Assembly: GCA_018883345.1 (NCBI GenBank) | Contig: VEQG01000001.1 | Location: 51,895-115,894 of the forward strand | Origin: Candidatus Nanopelagicaceae bacterium | GTDB lineage: Bacteria; Actinomycetota; Actinomycetes; Nanopelagicales; Nanopelagicaceae | DNA length: 64,000 bases | Reading direction: 5' to 3' | Shown: positions 17,909 to 26,081 of the stretch, one piece after another | Layout: every line of letters begins with the position of its first letter | Position numbering within the stretch: position 1 is the stretch's first letter | The notes under the pieces: model-generated | Database searches by the model: none | What the model saw: only the letters and a program-made list of their open reading frames with translations | What the model was told of the DNA's origin: nothing | Made by a program: the position numbers and the translations under genes

Positions 17909-19020
17909 GCCAACTTTTAGATGCGCTAAGTAAAGTAATTGATCCGGAACTACGCCGTTCGATTACCGAACTTGGTATGGTTGAAAAAGCTGAATTAATC
18001 AACGGACGAGCCGAAATAAAGGTACTACTCACCATAGCCGGTTGTCCTATGCGCGAACAGCTGACCAACGATATCCAGAAAGCACTTGGAGAGATTCGCG
18101 AAGTTAAAGAGATTGCTTTGGAATACGGCGTGATGAATGAAGCACAACGCGAGAAAGTCAGAGATATCGTTCGCGGTGGAAAATCCAAGGAAATTCCATT
18201 TGCAAGACCCGATTCATTAACAAGAGTGATTGGAATTTCGTCCGGCAAGGGTGGCGTAGGTAAATCTTCTCTAACTACCAATTTAGCCATTGCAGTTGCC
18301 AAACAAGGCATGAGCGTAGGAATTTTGGATGCCGATGTTTACGGACACTCAATTCCTAGATTGTTAGGTCTAATTGGCCAGAGACCAACTGCGATCGATG
18401 ACATGTTCATTCCGTTGGAAAACCATGGGGTCAAATGCGTATCGATGGAGATGTTCAAACCTGATCGAGCGGATGCGGTTGCATACCGAGGACCAATACT
18501 TCATAAAGTTTTATCTCAATTATTAACTGATGCTTTTTGGGGTGATTTAGATTTTCTGTTTTTGGATTTACCACCAGGCACTGGTGATTTAGCGATTTCA
18601 CTTGGTCAATTGATCCCAGGCTCTGAATTAATTGTGGTAACCACACCACAAGTAGCTGCTGCAGAAGTTGCTGAACGTTCTGGTCGAATTGCGCATCAGA
18701 TGAAACAGCAAATTGTTGGCGTGATTGAAAATATGTCGGCTTTCCCTTGCCCAACCTGCGGCGAAAAAATTGAGTTATTTGGAAGTGGCGGTGGTGAAGC
18801 AACCGCAACACGTCTTAGCCAATTAGTTGGCGCTGAAGTTCCGGTACTAGGCAATATCCCATTTAGCCATGCGCTTCGAAATGGCGGAGATGGTGGCGAG
18901 CCAGTGGTAATTAGCTCGATTGATGATCCAGCGGCTGTTGCAATCAATGAAATTGCATCGAATTTAACGCAACGTAAGCGTTCATTGGTGGGCGTTCCAC
19001 TTAAATTGAACACTAATTGA
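17905..19020 (+). CDS. mrp: Mrp/ApbC iron-sulfur cluster carrier ATPase
   Basis: 371 residues. P-loop NTPase that carries and delivers 4Fe-4S clusters. N-terminal MIP18/DUF59 domain (about 1-80, SKVIDPELRRSITELGMV), then the deviant Walker A SGKGGVGKSSLT near 113-124 and the cluster-binding CPTC pair near 276-279. GTG start overlaps the tatB stop. The stop codon is inside the first unit of an 11-bp tandem repeat, whose further copies follow directly. Confidence 0.93.
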   Translation: MSQLLDALSKVIDPELRRSITELGMVEKAELINGRAEIKVLLTIAGCPMREQLTNDIQKALGEIREVKEIALEYGVMNEAQREKVRDIVRGGKSKEIPFARPDSLTRVIGISSGKGGVGKSSLTTNLAIAVAKQGMSVGILDADVYGHSIPRLLGLIGQRPTAIDDMFIPLENHGVKCVSMEMFKPDRADAVAYRGPILHKVLSQLLTDAFWGDLDFLFLDLPPGTGDLAISLGQLIPGSELIVVTTPQVAAAEVAERSGRIAHQMKQQIVGVIENMSAFPCPTCGEKIELFGSGGGEATATRLSQLVGAEVPVLGNIPFSHALRNGGDGGEPVVISSIDDPAAVAINEIASNLTQRKRSLVGVPLKLNTN

Positions 19021-19063
19021 ACACTAATTGAACACTAATTGAACACTAATTGAACTGTAATTG
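19009..19063. repeat. Tandem 11-bp array at the mrp stop codon
   Basis: Five consecutive 11-bp units: AACACTAATTG four times (19009-19052) and the variant AACTGTAATTG (19053-19063). The first unit contains the mrp stop TGA (19018-19020). Because 11 is not a multiple of 3, successive units place TGA in all three frames, so read-through is blocked in any frame. Confidence 0.88.
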
Positions 19064-19088
19064 AGCACTGGAGCTGGTTAGCCTCAAT

Positions 19089-19094
19089 TAGAAT
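19089..19094 (+). promoter_or_regulatory. -10 box TAGAAT, leaderless start of the MgtE_N/CBS gene
   Basis: TAGAAT ends 7 nt before ATG 19102. The preceding 80 nt are the tandem array and its flank. Confidence 0.55.
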
Positions 19095-19101
19095 TAGCGG
19101 T

Positions 19102-20406
19102 ATGAAGAAGACCGCTAACCGTGCTCAATCAGCGGTACTTACTCGAAAAGGAATCCAAAGCACTTTAGTTTCGGTAGCTGGAATTATCGGGCGACCAGTA
19201 AAAGATCAAGATGGTCGCGATCTAGGTAAATTAGTGGATTTTGTGGTGCGCCACGGTGGCGAAACCTATCCACCGGTATCGGGATTGATTGTGAAAGTCG
19301 CAGGACGTCGTGCATATATAGATGGCGCACGTATTGCGAAATTAACTAAAGATGAAATCACGCTCTCGTCTGCCAAAGTGAATCTATCTGACTACCAACG
19401 TCGATCTGGAGAGCAGTTACTTGATGGCGACGTTTTGGATCATCAAATTGTTGATGTTAATGGGCTGCGAGTAGTTCGAACTTCAGATTTATATCTAGCA
19501 CCTTTAGACAAAGAGATTCGACTAGTAGGTGTTGACGTCTCATTTCGTTCTTTTGTAAGAAGAATTTTCCCTGGAACATTTGGTCGTAAACCAGGAGTTG
19601 ATCAAGTAATTGATTGGGCGAGCGTTGCCTCTTTGGCAGATGACGGCGGAGTAGTTCGCACAACTGCTACCAGAGAAGCTTTAAGTAAATTACGTCCCGC
19701 CGATATTGCAGACATCATTGAAGATTTAGAAGGTCGCGAACAGAGTGCACTTATTGAATTGCTTGATCCAGATTTAGCTGCCGATGCCTTAGAAGAGATG
19801 GAAGATGACGAGCTTCAAGGCTTACTTCGCGGCATCTCAGATGAAAGAGCAGCTGAGCTGTTATCTCACATGGAACCTGATGAGTCTGCCGAAGTTTTGC
19901 GCGACTTAGATGAAGAGCATTCCGAAAGTATTTTGGCGCAAATGTCGCCGGCAATGGCTAAACAGCTACGCCGATTAGTTGAGTTTGATGAAACTCATGC
20001 TGGTGGCATAATGACTACTCACTTACTCATTGTTAAAGAGAGTGATTTAGTCTCTGATGCCCTTAAGTTACTAGTCGAACATCGCGAGCGTGATATTTCC
20101 GACGGTGTCACTGTTGTAGATTCAAAGGGAAAATTGCTCGATCACATTCAAATTATTGAATTAATTGCTGCCAAATCTTCCGAAAAACTTGAAACTTTAG
20201 TAAAGGCACCATTTCCTACAGCGGTCAGTATTGATACACCACTAGAAGAGGTAATTGAGGAGTTTTCAAATAACCGTGGATCTTCAGTAATTGTGGTTGA
20301 CGAAAAAGGTAAACCAGTAGGAAGAATTCTTGCCGATGACATCATTGATGCCATGGTGCCAGCTGAATCTTCTGGTCTTGCTCAAGGAACCGGAGCGCTT
20401 TCATGA
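19102..20406 (+). CDS. PRC-barrel, MgtE_N and CBS domain protein (soluble MgtE-like sensor)
   Basis: 434 residues with no transmembrane segment, although MgtE_N-CBS modules normally belong to the MgtE magnesium channel. Order: PRC-barrel region (about 25-160, GIIGRPVKDQDGRDLGKLVDF), MgtE_N helical repeats (about 190-290, LRPADIADIIEDLEG, ELLSHMEPDESAEVLRDL), and a CBS pair (about 300-420, MTTHLLIVKESDLVSDAL, AVSIDTPLEEV, ADDIID). In MgtE this part binds Mg2+ and gates the pore. Here it probably acts on the transporter encoded next, whose ATG overlaps its stop in ATGA. Homologue of M. tuberculosis Rv1232c by order and architecture. Confidence 0.88.
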   Translation: MKKTANRAQSAVLTRKGIQSTLVSVAGIIGRPVKDQDGRDLGKLVDFVVRHGGETYPPVSGLIVKVAGRRAYIDGARIAKLTKDEITLSSAKVNLSDYQRRSGEQLLDGDVLDHQIVDVNGLRVVRTSDLYLAPLDKEIRLVGVDVSFRSFVRRIFPGTFGRKPGVDQVIDWASVASLADDGGVVRTTATREALSKLRPADIADIIEDLEGREQSALIELLDPDLAADALEEMEDDELQGLLRGISDERAAELLSHMEPDESAEVLRDLDEEHSESILAQMSPAMAKQLRRLVEFDETHAGGIMTTHLLIVKESDLVSDALKLLVEHRERDISDGVTVVDSKGKLLDHIQIIELIAAKSSEKLETLVKAPFPTAVSIDTPLEEVIEEFSNNRGSSVIVVDEKGKPVGRILADDIIDAMVPAESSGLAQGTGALS

Positions 20407-21647
20407 GCAGCAAATTAGATTCTCGCAAATTGCGCTTAGGCGCATTTCTTGCAGTTATGGGTCCTGGAATAATTGCTGGACTTTCTGATGATGATCCAGC
20501 TGGAATCACTACCTATTCGCAGCTTGGCGCGCAATTTGGATACCAATTACTTTGGACACTTGGTATCGCAACTTTAGCTCTGATTCTTTTTCAAGATTTA
20601 GGTTCGAGAATTGGTGTTGTCACTCGCCAAGGATTAATTGGATTAATCAGACAGAAATACGGTGCACGCTCTGGAATGCTAAGTGCATGCGCATTGGTGC
20701 TTGCAAATATCGGCACTATGACCGCCGAATTTGCAGGCATTGCCGCAGCCGGAAGCCTATTTGGCGTATCAAAATACATAACAGTTCCGTTGGCTGCTTT
20801 TGTAGTTTCATTCTTAGTATTGCGTGGCAGTTTTGCCAGAGTTGAGAAAGTTTTCTTTCTGCTGGCGTCAGTTTTTATTGCTTATGTGATTGCAGGCTTT
20901 ATGGCAAAACCAGATTGGTCTGCTGCCGCAGAAGGTCTTTTCATTCCTTCAATGCCATTAACTCGCGATGCGCTATTTATTGCTACCGCTACTTTAGGTA
21001 CAACTTTGGCTCCGTGGGGTTTAGCATTTATACAAAGCTATGCGGTCGATAAACGTTTAACAAAAGAGGATCTCAAATTACTTCGAGTAGATGTTTGGAC
21101 CGGATCACTCCTAACCGGAATTATCGGTTTTTTCGTAGTGATTACTTGTGCGGCAACATTGCATGTCAATGGCCAAACATCAATTACCGATGCGTCTCAA
21201 GCAGCAGCAGCATTAAAGCCACTTGCTGGAACTCTTGCTAAAGAACTTTTTGCAGTTGGTTTAATTGGCGCTGCACTACTTGCAGCATCAATTTTGCCCC
21301 TATCGACAGCTTATGCAGTAACAGATTTGACCGGAAGACCAGCTGCGCTTGATGATAAAGCTCACGAAGCACCTCTTTTCTATGTCACATTCGGCGTAAT
21401 CACAATTCTTGCGGCAACTATGGTTCTAATACCGGGCGCGCCGTTAATTCGAATTTTGGTCTTAACTCAAATTCTCAATGCCATTTTATTATTGCCACTT
21501 TTGGTTTATATGTTCGGTATTGCTAAAGATTCAAGATTAATGGGCGAATACCGTGCTTCTAAATTGATGCTGACGGTTTATGCTGTAATTATTTCAATTG
21601 TCTTTACCTGCGTCGCAGCCTTAATTTGGTTTACCGTATCTGGATGA
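20403..21647 (+). CDS. NRAMP-related divalent metal transporter, magnesium-type site residues
   Basis: 414 residues, about eleven transmembrane segments, NRAMP (SLC11) fold. The TM1 site reads DPAG at residues 31-34 where manganese/iron NRAMPs have DPGN, and TM6 reads APW at 203-205 where they have MPH. Loss of the Asn and of the soft-metal-binding Met is the pattern I know from NRAMP-related magnesium transporters. Coupled (ATGA) to a soluble MgtE_N/CBS protein, which supports Mg2+. An annotation as MntH would probably be misleading. The extra acidic residues DDD at 29-31 are notable. The DMT gene overlaps its stop (ATGA). Confidence 0.85.
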   Translation: MSSKLDSRKLRLGAFLAVMGPGIIAGLSDDDPAGITTYSQLGAQFGYQLLWTLGIATLALILFQDLGSRIGVVTRQGLIGLIRQKYGARSGMLSACALVLANIGTMTAEFAGIAAAGSLFGVSKYITVPLAAFVVSFLVLRGSFARVEKVFFLLASVFIAYVIAGFMAKPDWSAAAEGLFIPSMPLTRDALFIATATLGTTLAPWGLAFIQSYAVDKRLTKEDLKLLRVDVWTGSLLTGIIGFFVVITCAATLHVNGQTSITDASQAAAALKPLAGTLAKELFAVGLIGAALLAASILPLSTAYAVTDLTGRPAALDDKAHEAPLFYVTFGVITILAATMVLIPGAPLIRILVLTQILNAILLLPLLVYMFGIAKDSRLMGEYRASKLMLTVYAVIISIVFTCVAALIWFTVSG

Positions 21648-22522
21648 GTCAGAAAAAACATTTAGCTTTCCCAAATAAAGCTGATTCCGTAAGACTTGCC
21701 ATTGGAGTGATGGGAATTGGCACTTCTGGTCCACTCATCGCTATGAGCGCCATGCCGGTATTGACCCTAATTTTTTGGCGAAATTTAGGTGGTGCAATTG
21801 CCACTTTCTTTATGAATTACAAACGTTTGGAATTACGCGATCGCGAAGGTTTTAAATGGTCTGCAATAGCAGGCGTGGTGCTTGCAGCACACTTTGTGGG
21901 ATTCTTTTTGGCAATGCGTTATACCTCAGTTGCAGCTGGCACCGCACTTGCCGCGCTACAACCAATCTTTGCCACTATTTTTGCAGTATTTACCGGCCAT
22001 CATGTTTCAAGAACTAGCTGGTTTGGAATGTTAGTGAGCTTTGTAGGAGTACTTTTTATTTCAGGTGTCGATTTACATTTCTCATGGCGCGCATTTCAAG
22101 GGGACTTAGCAGCGATAATTTGCGCAGCACTTGCAGCTACTTATGTAAATCTTGGCGCTAAAGCCCAACGTTCAATTCCAGCTACGACGTACACCACTAT
22201 TTGCTATTTTTTCTGCGCATTAACTGCATTGCCATTCGCCTTAATTCAAGGGGAGTTCTTTAATTTCACGGCGCGTGAATGGTGGATCGTGTTGGGCTTA
22301 ATTGTTGGTGCCCAGCTACTAGGACACTCAATGTTTAATAGTGTTTTGAAGCGGGTATCACCTGCAATTGTCTCAATGGTTGTATTTTTTGAAGTCCCTA
22401 TAAGCGCCTTATTAGCAATCTGGTGGTTAGGTCAAAAACCTCATATTGGTATTTGGTTTGGAGTATTAACCATTTTGGCAGGGAGTGCTTTAGTAGTCTT
22501 AGGACGTACAGATGAAAATTGA
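21644..22522 (+). CDS. EamA/DMT family transporter
   Basis: 292 residues from ATG 21644, overlapping the upstream stop (ATGA); the open frame to 21626 is rejected. Ten transmembrane segments in two EamA repeats (IGVMGIGTSGPLIAMSAMPV at the start, ISALLAIWWLGQKPHIGIWF near the end). DMT transporters export amino acids, nucleobases or other metabolites; substrate unknown. Its end overlaps the PHP gene by 11 nt. Confidence 0.87.
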   Translation: MSQKKHLAFPNKADSVRLAIGVMGIGTSGPLIAMSAMPVLTLIFWRNLGGAIATFFMNYKRLELRDREGFKWSAIAGVVLAAHFVGFFLAMRYTSVAAGTALAALQPIFATIFAVFTGHHVSRTSWFGMLVSFVGVLFISGVDLHFSWRAFQGDLAAIICAALAATYVNLGAKAQRSIPATTYTTICYFFCALTALPFALIQGEFFNFTAREWWIVLGLIVGAQLLGHSMFNSVLKRVSPAIVSMVVFFEVPISALLAIWWLGQKPHIGIWFGVLTILAGSALVVLGRTDEN

Positions 22523-23360
22523 TTTACACACTCACTCAACTCGAAGCGATGGCACAATGTCGCCAACTGAGTTGGTTCAGCATGCAATTATTGATGGCAT
22601 TTCCATAATGGCACTGACCGACCACGACACAGTTGCGGGATGGGATGAAGCAGCGGCCGCAGTAAGAGGCGATTTTCAATTAGTTCCTGGGGCGGAAATT
22701 TCATGTCTAACTGAAGATCACCGAAGTATTCATATGTTGGGATTACTTTTCGATAGAGCATATCAACCACTTCAAGATGCGCTCGAATTAAGTAGAGATG
22801 ATCGTGTGCCCCGAATGAAGAAAATGATTGAATTGATGGCTGCTGATGGCATAAAAATCACTTTTGAAGAGGTTCTTGAGCATCAGCCGGAAGGTTCAAC
22901 TCTCGGGCGTCCGCATCTAGCAGATACATTAGTAACTAAAGGGATTGTAAAAACTAGAGATCAGGCATTTGCAGAATTCCTTGCAAATGACTCAAAGTAT
23001 TATGTTTCGCATATCGCTCCAACACCAATTGATGCAGTTAAATTAATTCGAGCCGCTGGTGGAGTTGCGGTTATTGCACACCCGTATTCATCAATGCGTG
23101 ATACCAAAATGTCAATTGATAATTTTGTAGAATTAAAGGCTGCCGGACTAAATGGAATAGAAGTTGACCATAGGGATCACGGCAACGAAGAACGACAAAA
23201 TCTCAGGGAAATTGCGCAAGAATTAAATTTAATTATTACTGGGTCAAGTGATTTTCACGGTACTGGTAAATTAAATTTAATCGGAGAGAACGTAACCAGC
23301 CCAGAAAATTGGGAGCAGCTAGAATCGCTAGCTAACGATAGAAGGGTAATCCGTAAGTGA
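22512..23360 (+). CDS. PHP-domain phosphoesterase (RNase AM/YciV type)
   Basis: 282 residues. Metal-dependent phosphoesterase: DLHTHSTRSDGTMSP near residues 4-18, LTDHDTVAGW near 36-45, the metal histidine/glutamate GAEISC, IAHPYSS near 189-195 and GSSDFHG near 244-250 complete the PHP metal site. E. coli YciV (RNase AM) trims 5' ends of RNA and hydrolyses 3',5'-bisphosphates; the same role is plausible. Overlaps both neighbours, within the mgtE-like to marC run. Confidence 0.88.
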   Translation: MKIDLHTHSTRSDGTMSPTELVQHAIIDGISIMALTDHDTVAGWDEAAAAVRGDFQLVPGAEISCLTEDHRSIHMLGLLFDRAYQPLQDALELSRDDRVPRMKKMIELMAADGIKITFEEVLEHQPEGSTLGRPHLADTLVTKGIVKTRDQAFAEFLANDSKYYVSHIAPTPIDAVKLIRAAGGVAVIAHPYSSMRDTKMSIDNFVELKAAGLNGIEVDHRDHGNEERQNLREIAQELNLIITGSSDFHGTGKLNLIGENVTSPENWEQLESLANDRRVIRK

Positions 23361-23962
23361 CCGAAATCAGCACCTTAACTTTTGCGCTTCAAGTATTTGT
23401 AACATTGATAGTGATTTTAGATCCACCTGGAAATGCTCCTATTTTCTTATCAGTTTTGGGTGATCGCACTGTAAAGGAAGGGCGACAACTAGCAATTCAA
23501 GCAGCTGCAATCTCTTTTCTAATCATTGCAGGCTTTGCGCTATTTGGTCGTTTTGTTCTCGATTACATGGAAGTTTCAATTGGTGCAATGCAAGCCGCTG
23601 GTGGGCTTTTGCTGCTTCTAGTTTCTTTAAATTTATTAACTGGTAAAGAAGATAACGAACTTACCTCTGGATCTAAGAATGTTGCCATGGTGCCGCTTGC
23701 AACACCACTTTTAGCCGGCCCTGGTGCAATTGTGGCGGTAATGATCTTCGCGGAAAAAGCGAATACCACTGAGAAAGGCTTGGCTTTGGCTGGGGCAGTT
23801 GTCGCCGTACATATTTTGGTCGCACTGGCCTTAATGGCTTCCACCTTTATTTTAAAACTTATTGGAAAAGCAGGTGTAGATTTACTGGCAAGAATTGCTG
23901 GATTGGTGCTTTCAGGAATTGCAGTTCAAATGCTAGTTAATGCGATCAACGCACTCTTTTAG
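23357..23962 (+). CDS. MarC family integral membrane protein
   Basis: 201 residues; GTG start overlaps the PHP stop (GTGA). Six transmembrane segments, with the family motifs DPPGNAPIFL near residues 20-30, ITLLAGPGAI-like PLLAGPGAIVAVMI near 116-129. Function unknown; despite the name, MarC proteins do not act in multidrug resistance. The 3' end overlaps the convergent helicase by 17 nt, inside a hairpin. Confidence 0.88.
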   Translation: MTEISTLTFALQVFVTLIVILDPPGNAPIFLSVLGDRTVKEGRQLAIQAAAISFLIIAGFALFGRFVLDYMEVSIGAMQAAGGLLLLLVSLNLLTGKEDNELTSGSKNVAMVPLATPLLAGPGAIVAVMIFAEKANTTEKGLALAGAVVAVHILVALALMASTFILKLIGKAGVDLLARIAGLVLSGIAVQMLVNAINALF

Positions 23963-25220
23963 TGCGAGTACGCTCACGTTTTTCACGAACCGGACGTTCT
24001 AACTTCTCTGTCGGTTCTATCTTTACTTCTTTTGCTTTTGCAATTCGACTTTTTGTTTCTTTAGCTATCCCTAAATCTGAGTAAAGGTGATCTGAAGAAG
24101 AGTATGTCTCTTGCGGTTCAGGGAATCCTAAACCTAAAGCTTGATTAATATGTGACCAACGAGTTAATTCATCCCAATCAACAAAAGTTACCGCGGTTCC
24201 CGAGGCGCCTGCTCTTGCAGTTCTGCCAATCCTATGAACATAAGTTTTTTCATCTTCAGGACATTGGTAATTGATTACATGCGTAATCCCATCAATATCT
24301 ATACCTCTTGCTGCAACATCAGTTGCCACCAAGATGTCACGTTTTAGAGATTTGAAATCTTTTAAGGCACTTTCGCGTGCCCCTTGCCCTAAATCACCAT
24401 GAATTGCTGCAGTTTTAAATCCGCGATCTTTCATGTCATCTGCGATTTGCTGACAAGCTCTTTTGGTTCGACAGAACACCATAGTTGGTCCACGTCCATC
24501 CGCTTGCAAAATTTTTGCCAACATTTCCGGCTTATCTAGCGCATGTGCTCGGTAAACAAACTGTTTTATGCGACTAACCACTGCACCAGAATCTTCTACC
24601 TCCGCGCGAATGTGGGTAGGTTGATTCAAGAACTTGCGAGCCAATGTGACTACATCACCAGGCATAGTTGCCGAGAAGAGCATGGTTTGATTACGACCAG
24701 AAGTTAAATTGAAAATCTTTTCAACATCTGGCATAAATCCAAGATCTAACATTTCATCTGCTTCATCAAGCACCAAGTGTTTTACTTCGCTTAAATCCAA
24801 AGCTTTTTGACGATGTAGATCAAGTAAGCGACCGGGAGTCCCAACCACGATATCAACGCCTTTTTTAAGCTCTGCTATCTGAGGTTCCATTGGTCGGCCG
24901 CCATAAATTGCGGTCACACGTAAGTTTGGCCCACTTGATAACTTACTTAGTTCATCTGCAACTTGTATTCCAAGTTCGCGTGTAGGTACCACAACTAATG
25001 CAACCGCTTTGCCATTACCTCGTTTTACATTATTTAAAATGGGCAATCCAAAGCCAAGTGTTTTTCCAGTTCCGGTTTTTGCTTGGCCGATAATGTCGGC
25101 GCCAGTAAGTGCAAGCGGAATTACTGCTTCTTGAATTGGGAACGGATTTAAAAAACCGGCTGCGCTAATTGATTCAAGAAGTTCAGGCGAGAGACCTAAA
25201 TCAGCGAAAGTTTTCGTCAA
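23946..25220 (-). CDS. rhlE: DEAD-box ATP-dependent RNA helicase
   Basis: 424 residues. Unwinds short RNA duplexes in ribosome assembly or mRNA decay. All motifs are present: Q motif (FPIQEAVIP), I AKTGTGKT near 45-52, Ia PTRELGIQ, II DEAD near 153-156, III SAT, IV-VI (VFCRTKRACQ, VATDVAARGIDI, HRIGRTARAG). A short basic tail rich in Lys and Arg ends the protein. Begins one base after the DUF3107 stop, so probably cotranscribed with it and TetR. The same order (helicase, DUF3107, TetR, MoeZ) is found in Mycobacterium. Confidence 0.93.
   Translation of the reverse strand: MTKTFADLGLSPELLESISAAGFLNPFPIQEAVIPLALTGADIIGQAKTGTGKTLGFGLPILNNVKRGNGKAVALVVVPTRELGIQVADELSKLSSGPNLRVTAIYGGRPMEPQIAELKKGVDIVVGTPGRLLDLHRQKALDLSEVKHLVLDEADEMLDLGFMPDVEKIFNLTSGRNQTMLFSATMPGDVVTLARKFLNQPTHIRAEVEDSGAVVSRIKQFVYRAHALDKPEMLAKILQADGRGPTMVFCRTKRACQQIADDMKDRGFKTAAIHGDLGQGARESALKDFKSLKRDILVATDVAARGIDIDGITHVINYQCPEDEKTYVHRIGRTARAGASGTAVTFVDWDELTRWSHINQALGLGFPEPQETYSSSDHLYSDLGIAKETKSRIAKAKEVKIEPTEKLERPVREKRERTRTKRVR
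23950..23966. terminator. Bidirectional hairpin in the marC/helicase 3' overlap
   Basis: CGCACT-CTTTT-AGTGCG, 6-bp stem with 5-nt loop, covering the MarC stop and the last helicase codons. It has no long U-run; it could terminate transcription or protect both 3' ends. Confidence 0.5.
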
Positions 25221-25445
25221 TTATTTACCAAAACCAACGCGACGTTCAGATTGCTCGCCGATTTCAACGTAGCCAATCTTTGCCGCTGGCACAATAAATT
25301 CACGACCTTTGGTATCTGTCAATGCGAGAGTTGTGCCTGAAGCAATTGCTTTATCAATTGCAGATTTAACATCCTTAGGGCTGTCTGCAGATTCGAATGA
25401 GATCTCTGAGATTACATCTGTAACTGCGATTCGCACATGTGCCAT
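25221..25445 (-). CDS. DUF3107 protein
   Basis: 74 residues. Actinobacterial family of unknown function (Rv3208A in M. tuberculosis), found between a TetR regulator and the RNA helicase, as here. Sequence MAHVRIAVTDVISEISFESA with DTKGREFIVPAAKIGYVEIG fits the family. A GAAGG Shine-Dalgarno lies about 8 nt before ATG 25445. It ends one base before the helicase start. Confidence 0.88.
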   Translation of the reverse strand: MAHVRIAVTDVISEISFESADSPKDVKSAIDKAIASGTTLALTDTKGREFIVPAAKIGYVEIGEQSERRVGFGK

Positions 25446-25462
25446 TTAATTAACCTTCGTTT

Positions 25463-26068
25463 CTAGTTTTCGTTACGAGGAAATCCGGAAATTCCTCGCC
25501 AAATAATATTTGTTGCTAGAGCTTGAGCTTGCTCACGGCTCAATTTCGAATCCCGCTCAAGCCAATGACGTGCAGTAACTTGGGCACTTCCTATTAACCC
25601 TACTCCCAACAACATTGCAGCTTCTTGAGGCAATCCAGTATCCAATGAAATAACTGCAGATACCGCGGCGGCGCAGTCATAAGTCATTCGATTTAATCTT
25701 TCACGAACGGCAGGTTCGACATTCATATCGCTTTCAAATAGCAATCGGAATGCTTCACCTTCAGCTTCGATGAAATCAAAATATGCACCAATGGTTGCTT
25801 GTACTCTTTTGGCATTATCAGGAGTGGATTGAATAGCGCGTTGAATTGCAAATACTAAAGAGTCAATATGAGTATCAAGAACCGCCAAATATAAATCTAA
25901 TTTTGAAGGGAAGTGTTGATATAAGACTGGCTTGCTAACTCCAGCTCGATCTGCAATTTCATCCATGGCCGCAGAGTGATATCCAGCTGCAGTAAATACT
26001 TCTAGCGCCGCCGCCAATAATTGAGCGCGACGCTCATCGCGTGGAAGTCTGGCCTTATCGTTACTCAT
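25463..26068 (-). CDS. TetR family transcriptional regulator
   Basis: 201 residues from ATG 26068, 7 nt after TAAGAT; an in-frame ATG at 26077 is less likely. N-terminal helix-turn-helix AAMDEIADRAGVSKPVLYQHF (about residues 33-53) is of TetR type; the helical C-terminal ligand domain is unrecognised. Homologue by position of M. tuberculosis Rv3208. Divergent from moeZ with 13 nt between the starts, so it may regulate moeZ, mshB or itself (inference). Confidence 0.88.
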   Translation of the reverse strand: MSNDKARLPRDERRAQLLAAALEVFTAAGYHSAAMDEIADRAGVSKPVLYQHFPSKLDLYLAVLDTHIDSLVFAIQRAIQSTPDNAKRVQATIGAYFDFIEAEGEAFRLLFESDMNVEPAVRERLNRMTYDCAAAVSAVISLDTGLPQEAAMLLGVGLIGSAQVTARHWLERDSKLSREQAQALATNIIWRGISGFPRNEN

Positions 26069-26075
26069 TGGTTGC

Positions 26076-26081
26076 ATCTTA
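26076..26081 (-). promoter_or_regulatory. -10 box TAAGAT, leaderless start of the TetR gene
   Basis: TAAGAT on the minus strand ends 7 nt before ATG 26068 and abuts the moeZ ATG at 26082. It decides the TetR start. Confidence 0.5.

Noticed and set aside
20403..21647. MntH manganese transporter
   Set aside because: The diagnostic DPGN and MPH site motifs are replaced by DPAG and APW, and the coupled partner is a MgtE-type sensor.
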